Shown here: piece after piece, positions 23,951 to 27,393 of the stretch
How positions within the stretch are numbered: the first letter of the stretch is position 1
How the letters are laid out: each line of letters begins with the position of its first letter
Assembly (NCBI GenBank): GCA_035406565.1
Contig: DAONLG010000008.1
Span: forward strand, 1-27,393
DNA length: 27,393 nucleotides
Reading direction: 5' to 3'
DNA from: Soehngenia sp035406565
Lineage (GTDB): Bacteria > Bacillota > Clostridia > Tissierellales > Tissierellaceae
Notes under the pieces: generated by a model
What the model saw: only the letters and a program-made list of their open reading frames with translations
Told to the model about the DNA's origin: nothing
The model's database searches: none
Position numbers and translations under genes: made by a program

Positions 23951-25794
23951 TTAAACACACCTCTCATTTCGCAGTTGTCAATGCCACATCCATTGCATTT
24001 TTCTCTGCAATCTGGAGTTGTTAACCCATTTAATGCCTTGTTATATTCTCTGATTAGAGTTTTTTTGGTAGGCCCTGCATTGATAAAATCCCAAGGTAAA
24101 ATTTCGTCAAAGTCTCTCGTTCTGTTGGCATAATAATATGGATCTATTCCCGAATCATTAATTGCTTTTAGCCAAATATCGTAGTTAAATGCACTACTCC
24201 ACCCATCAAATTTACATCCATATTCCCAAGCTTTTAATAATAAACTTGAAATTCTTCTATCCCCTCTAGAAATAATGGCTTCTATATAGCTAACTCTAGG
24301 GTCGTGATAATTAAATTTGATTTTAGGATCTTTAAATGATTTTTTCAATAAGTCTATTTTATTGTAGAATTCTTCTACGCTATCTTGTCCATACCATTGG
24401 AAAGGAGTAAATGGTTTTGGCACAAAACATGAAACGCTAGTTGTCAATTGAAAATTCCCAATTTTTTCTTCTTTAGGTCTATAAAAAAACATGTCCTTCA
24501 CTTTATATGATAAATCCCTTATTCCAATCAAGTCATCCTCAGTTTCGGTTGGAAGTCCCATCATAAAATACAATTTAATTTTTGAGTATCCTTCTTTGAA
24601 TGCATAGCCCACTGCTTTCTCTAAATCGTTCTCATCTACGCCTTTGTTAATTACATCTCTCAATCTTTGGCTACCTGCTTCTGGAGCAAATGTAAGGCTG
24701 GTCTTTCTTACCCTATCTATCTCTTTTAATATATCTATGCTAATAGAGTCAAGTCTAAGTGAAGGCAGCGATACCCCTACCTTTTTATCTTCAAATTTAT
24801 CTAATAAATTGTGAATTAATAAATCTAATTGCGTATAATCACAAGAACTCAGTGAAGATAAAGAGATAGTGTCATAACCAGTAGAACTCACTAATTTTTC
24901 TGCTTGACTTACTAAAGTATCAACACTCTTTTCCCTAATTGGTCTGTAAATAAACCCAGCTTCACAAAATCTACAACCATGAGTACAACCTCTAAATAAC
25001 TCTAACGATACCCTATCATGTACTGTTTCAATGTAAGGAACTAACATTTTCTCAGGGCAATACATCTTATTTAAATCTCTTACTCTTCTTTTTTTTATGA
25101 CTTCTGGAACTTTATTCTCTAATGCTACTCTATTAGAAATTGTATTATCTTTGTTGTAAAAAATCTCATAGAACGCTGGAACATATATGCCTTCTATATT
25201 TATAGCAGCATCTAATAAAAACTTTTTCTTACTAAAACCTCTCTCTTTATGGTTTTTATATAGCTCTAATAATTCTAGAGTTGCCTCTTCCCCTTCTCCA
25301 ATTAAAAATAAATCTATAAAGTCTGACAGTGGCTCAGGGTTAAATGCACAAGGTCCACCAGCTATTACTATCGGAAAAGTTTCATCTCTATCCTTTGAAT
25401 AGAATGGAATTTTTGCCAAGTCTAGCATGTTCAATATATTGGTATAGCTCAATTCGTATTGTAATGTAAAGCCCAGCATATCAAAGTTTCTTACTTCTTC
25501 TTTACTTTCTAATGTGAATAATTCTATGTTTTTATCTCGCATCTGATACTCCATGTCAAACCATGGTGCAAATGTTCTTTCGCATACAAAATCTTGTTGA
25601 TCGTTTATTAAATTATACAATATATGCAATCCTAGATGTGACATTCCCACTTCATACACATCAGGAAATGCAAATGCAAACTTAACCTTTGCATGATTTA
25701 TATCTTTATTGTGAGAATTTTCTTCCAAGCCTATATATCTAGCTGGTTTCTCAACTTTCTTTAATGCTTTGTCTAAATTTTTTATGTTTATCAA
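23947..25794 (-). CDS. TIGR03960-family B12-binding-like radical SAM protein
   Basis: This 615-residue protein has an N-terminal region resembling a B12-binding fold (about 30-170, FAFPDVYEVGMSHLGLHIL) and a radical SAM core. The iron-sulfur motif is CTHGCRFC near residue 270. The C-terminus is Cys-rich (CREKCNGCGIDNC), which may hold another cluster or zinc. The substrate is unknown. The start is TTG at 25794, with AAGGGTG upstream. It is followed by its usual partner (DUF2344) and RNase G, the standard clostridial order. The genes often found between minE and it (rodA, mgsA, spoIVF) are absent here. Confidence 0.92.
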   Translation of the reverse strand: MINIKNLDKALKKVEKPARYIGLEENSHNKDINHAKVKFAFAFPDVYEVGMSHLGLHILYNLINDQQDFVCERTFAPWFDMEYQMRDKNIELFTLESKEEVRNFDMLGFTLQYELSYTNILNMLDLAKIPFYSKDRDETFPIVIAGGPCAFNPEPLSDFIDLFLIGEGEEATLELLELYKNHKERGFSKKKFLLDAAINIEGIYVPAFYEIFYNKDNTISNRVALENKVPEVIKKRRVRDLNKMYCPEKMLVPYIETVHDRVSLELFRGCTHGCRFCEAGFIYRPIREKSVDTLVSQAEKLVSSTGYDTISLSSLSSCDYTQLDLLIHNLLDKFEDKKVGVSLPSLRLDSISIDILKEIDRVRKTSLTFAPEAGSQRLRDVINKGVDENDLEKAVGYAFKEGYSKIKLYFMMGLPTETEDDLIGIRDLSYKVKDMFFYRPKEEKIGNFQLTTSVSCFVPKPFTPFQWYGQDSVEEFYNKIDLLKKSFKDPKIKFNYHDPRVSYIEAIISRGDRRISSLLLKAWEYGCKFDGWSSAFNYDIWLKAINDSGIDPYYYANRTRDFDEILPWDFINAGPTKKTLIREYNKALNGLTTPDCREKCNGCGIDNCEMRGVFN

Positions 25795-25819
25795 TCAATT
25801 CACCCTTCTTTTAATTACA

Positions 25820-25846
25820 ATAACTCTAACTGATTGTTAGAGTTAT
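25820..25846 (-). terminator. Hairpin at the 3' end of minE
   Basis: ATAACTCTAAC and GTTAGAGTTAT form an 11-bp perfect stem with a 5-nt loop, overlapping the minE stop codon. On the minus strand TTGTAATTAAAAG follows, a weak T-tract. It may end the minCDE transcript or protect its 3' end. Confidence 0.55.
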
Positions 25847-26127
25847 ATGTCTTCCCTTATTTTAAGTTTTTTAATTGGTATATTGGCAATCAAAGCTGAT
25901 ACTGGTTTGTTATCCCCATCTTTAGTAGTTTTTGTCATTTTGATATCTATTTCTGAAATATCAATTTCAGCATAATTAGAAATAACATTTATCATATCAT
26001 TTTTTATTAGCTCTAATAGTCTTGGAGATAGGTCTGCACGGTCATGAACTAATACCAACTTTAATCTTTCTTTTGCAACATCTTTGCTCTTTTCCTGTCT
26101 TCTAGAAAAAATTTCTAATAATCCCAT
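25843..26127 (-). CDS. minE: Cell division topological specificity factor MinE
   Basis: This 94-residue protein has an N-terminal membrane-targeting helix (MGLLEIFSRR), the MinD-binding stretch (AKERLKLVLVHDRADLSPRL, about 18-37), and the C-terminal dimer domain ending in IPIKKLK. It releases MinD from the membrane and drives Min oscillation. Its presence, and no DivIVA in view, implies an oscillating Min system as in many clostridia. GGAGG lies before the ATG and it begins 11 nt after minD. Confidence 0.95.
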   Translation of the reverse strand: MGLLEIFSRRQEKSKDVAKERLKLVLVHDRADLSPRLLELIKNDMINVISNYAEIDISEIDIKMTKTTKDGDNKPVSALIANIPIKKLKIREDI

Positions 26128-26138
26128 TCCAAGGCCTC

Positions 26139-26951
26139 CTATCTGCCAAATAGTAATTTCATCATCTTACTAAATTTCCCTTGATTAGTTTCTTCTAAGT
26201 TTAAAAACTCTACCTCTTCTCCTATTATTCTCCTGACAATATTTCTATATGCTTTGCCTGATAATGCTTTCTCATCCATCACTACTGGTTCGCCTTTATT
26301 TGTTGAAATAACGACATTTTCATCATCTGGTACCACACCCAATAATTTTACGGCTAAAATGTCTAATATGTCCTCTATATTCATCATGTCCCCTCTTCTT
26401 ACCATATCTTGCCTAATTCTATTTACAATTAACTTAGGCTGATATATCTCATTAGCCTCTAAAATTCCAATTACTCTGTCTGCATCCCTTACAGCAGATA
26501 CTTCTGGTGTAGTTACTATAATTGCTTCATCAGCACCAGCTATAGAATATTGAAAACCTTGTTCTATGCCTGCTGGTGAATCAATGATTATGTAGTCATA
26601 ATTTTTCTTAAGTTCATTGACTAATTCAATCATCTGAGAACTGCTTACTGCTGTTTTATCTTTTGTTTGTGCTGCTGGCAATAAATACAAGTTTTCATGT
26701 CTTTTATCTTTAATGAGTGCTTGTTTTAATTTACAGTTTTTTTCGACTACATCAACTATATCATATACTATTCTATTTTCTAATCCCATTACTACATCTA
26801 AATTTCTTAATCCTATGTCAGCATCTAGTACAACTACCGAATACCCTTGCATTGCTAATCCTGTTCCTATATTTGCACTAGTAGTAGTTTTTCCTACTCC
26901 TCCTTTCCCGGAAGTAACAACAATTGATGTTCCTTTTTTTCCATTTTCCAT
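26139..26951 (-). CDS. minD: Septum site-determining ATPase MinD
   Basis: This 270-residue ParA-like ATPase has the deviant Walker A motif GKGGVGKT (15-22, with signature Lys16 and Lys21). The switch region VVLDADIGLRNLD (about 40-52) and DSPAGIEQGF near 125 follow. The C-terminal amphipathic membrane-targeting helix is visible as FSKMMKLLFGR. It recruits MinC to the membrane and is stimulated by MinE. GGGGAG lies 8 nt before the ATG. The gene sits between minC and minE. Confidence 0.97.
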   Translation of the reverse strand: MENGKKGTSIVVTSGKGGVGKTTTSANIGTGLAMQGYSVVVLDADIGLRNLDVVMGLENRIVYDIVDVVEKNCKLKQALIKDKRHENLYLLPAAQTKDKTAVSSSQMIELVNELKKNYDYIIIDSPAGIEQGFQYSIAGADEAIIVTTPEVSAVRDADRVIGILEANEIYQPKLIVNRIRQDMVRRGDMMNIEDILDILAVKLLGVVPDDENVVISTNKGEPVVMDEKALSGKAYRNIVRRIIGEEVEFLNLEETNQGKFSKMMKLLFGR

Positions 26952-26966
26952 TCAAAAGTCTCCCCT

Positions 26967-27393
26967 TTATTTATTTGGTAGATATGGTTCTATTATGACT
27001 TTGTCTTCGATAATTCTAGCTATTTCTGGGTATTTATAGTAAGAATCCCCTTCAGGGGGTCTTACTATTATGTCATCTATCCTCAATTGAGTTGGCAACA
27101 AATTATACGCAGCAACAATAGCATTTTTATTTCCCCCAATGCCTGCATGTGCAACTCCACGCAATAATCCAAGCACGATGATATTCCCTTTAGCCCTTAA
27201 TACTGCCCCTGGATTTACATCTCCTATAATGACAATATTCCCATTGTAGCTGACTTCTTGCCCTGATCTTAATGTTCCATGAACAAATTTAGTCATTCCT
27301 TCTTCAACTACATTTGGCATTTTACTAATTTTATTTGATTCGTCTTTTTCTATCTCTCTAATTAATGTCTTGTCTTCATTTTTTAATACAAAA
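26967..27393 (-). CDS. minC: Septum site-determining protein MinC (partial, N-terminus outside window)
   Basis: The reading frame is open to the window edge, so the ATG at 27320 is internal and not the start. At least 141 residues are visible. They include the linker and the complete C-terminal beta-helix domain (TLRSGQEVSYNGNIVIIGDV, NIIVLGLLRGVAHAG), which binds MinD and FtsZ filaments. The N-terminal FtsZ-inhibiting domain lies beyond the right edge. It is followed by minD after 15 nt. Confidence 0.95.
   Translation of the reverse strand, partial: FVLKNEDKTLIREIEKDESNKISKMPNVVEEGMTKFVHGTLRSGQEVSYNGNIVIIGDVNPGAVLRAKGNIIVLGLLRGVAHAGIGGNKNAIVAAYNLLPTQLRIDDIIVRPPEGDSYYKYPEIARIIEDKVIIEPYLPNK

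Noticed and set aside
27318..27320. ATG at 27320 as the start of a small 117-residue MinC-like protein
   Set aside because: The frame stays open to the window edge and the upstream codons look like the MinC linker, so this is an internal Met of a truncated gene.
1..27393. Insertion sequences, integrases, toxin-antitoxin pairs, CRISPR arrays or defence genes
   Set aside because: None was recognised. Nearly all genes are housekeeping in conserved order, and no repeat arrays or terminal inverted repeats were found by eye.

Overview
The window is a chromosomal segment from an A+T-rich Gram-positive anaerobe, most likely a member of the Clostridia or Tissierellia (Bacillota). The evidence is the base composition, AGGAGG-type ribosome binding sites with several TTG and GTG starts, a ribosomal protein L27 with the Firmicute N-terminal extension next to its protease Prp, and a gene order that follows the conserved Firmicute obg/yqeI-L/comE/holA/rpsT/lepA/hemW region. 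Species cannot be named from sequence alone. No mobile element, prophage or CRISPR array is visible.

Reading down the minus strand from the right edge: minC (cut by the window), minD and minE (division-site selection); a radical SAM protein and its DUF2344 partner; a short RNase E/G; the L21 leader with rplU, prp and rpmA; then obgE, yhbY, nadD, yqeK, an LCP-family ligase, rsfS and ridA, ending at a bidirectional terminator. The plus-strand dacF-type carboxypeptidase lies beyond it. yhbY is interrupted: 12 codons after its start, a run of seven A (A AAA AAA) is followed directly by TAG, and the rest of the protein is in the -1 frame.

The accessory part of the window (about 7.6-14.4 kb) is a complete selenocysteine cassette sitting between comEA and comEC. 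It holds selD, selA, selB, an orphan response regulator, and selC (tRNA-Sec, anticodon UCA) with its own strong promoter. An AlaX-type tRNA-editing protein converges on selC. SelD is itself a selenoprotein: its true start is at 14409, with an in-frame UGA at codon 14 and a SECIS-like hairpin 27 nt downstream. A conventional gene call would lose its N-terminus and active site. The response regulator has Glu where the phosphoacceptor Asp should be.

The left part holds comEC and holA converging on rpsT, then lepB, lepA and hemW. lepB occupies the place where gpr and spoIIP stand in spore formers. Other sporulation genes expected in this syntenic block (spoIVF, spo0B) are also absent, which hints at a non-sporulating lineage. 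The last bases show a -35 box pointing out of the window, where hrcA is usually found.
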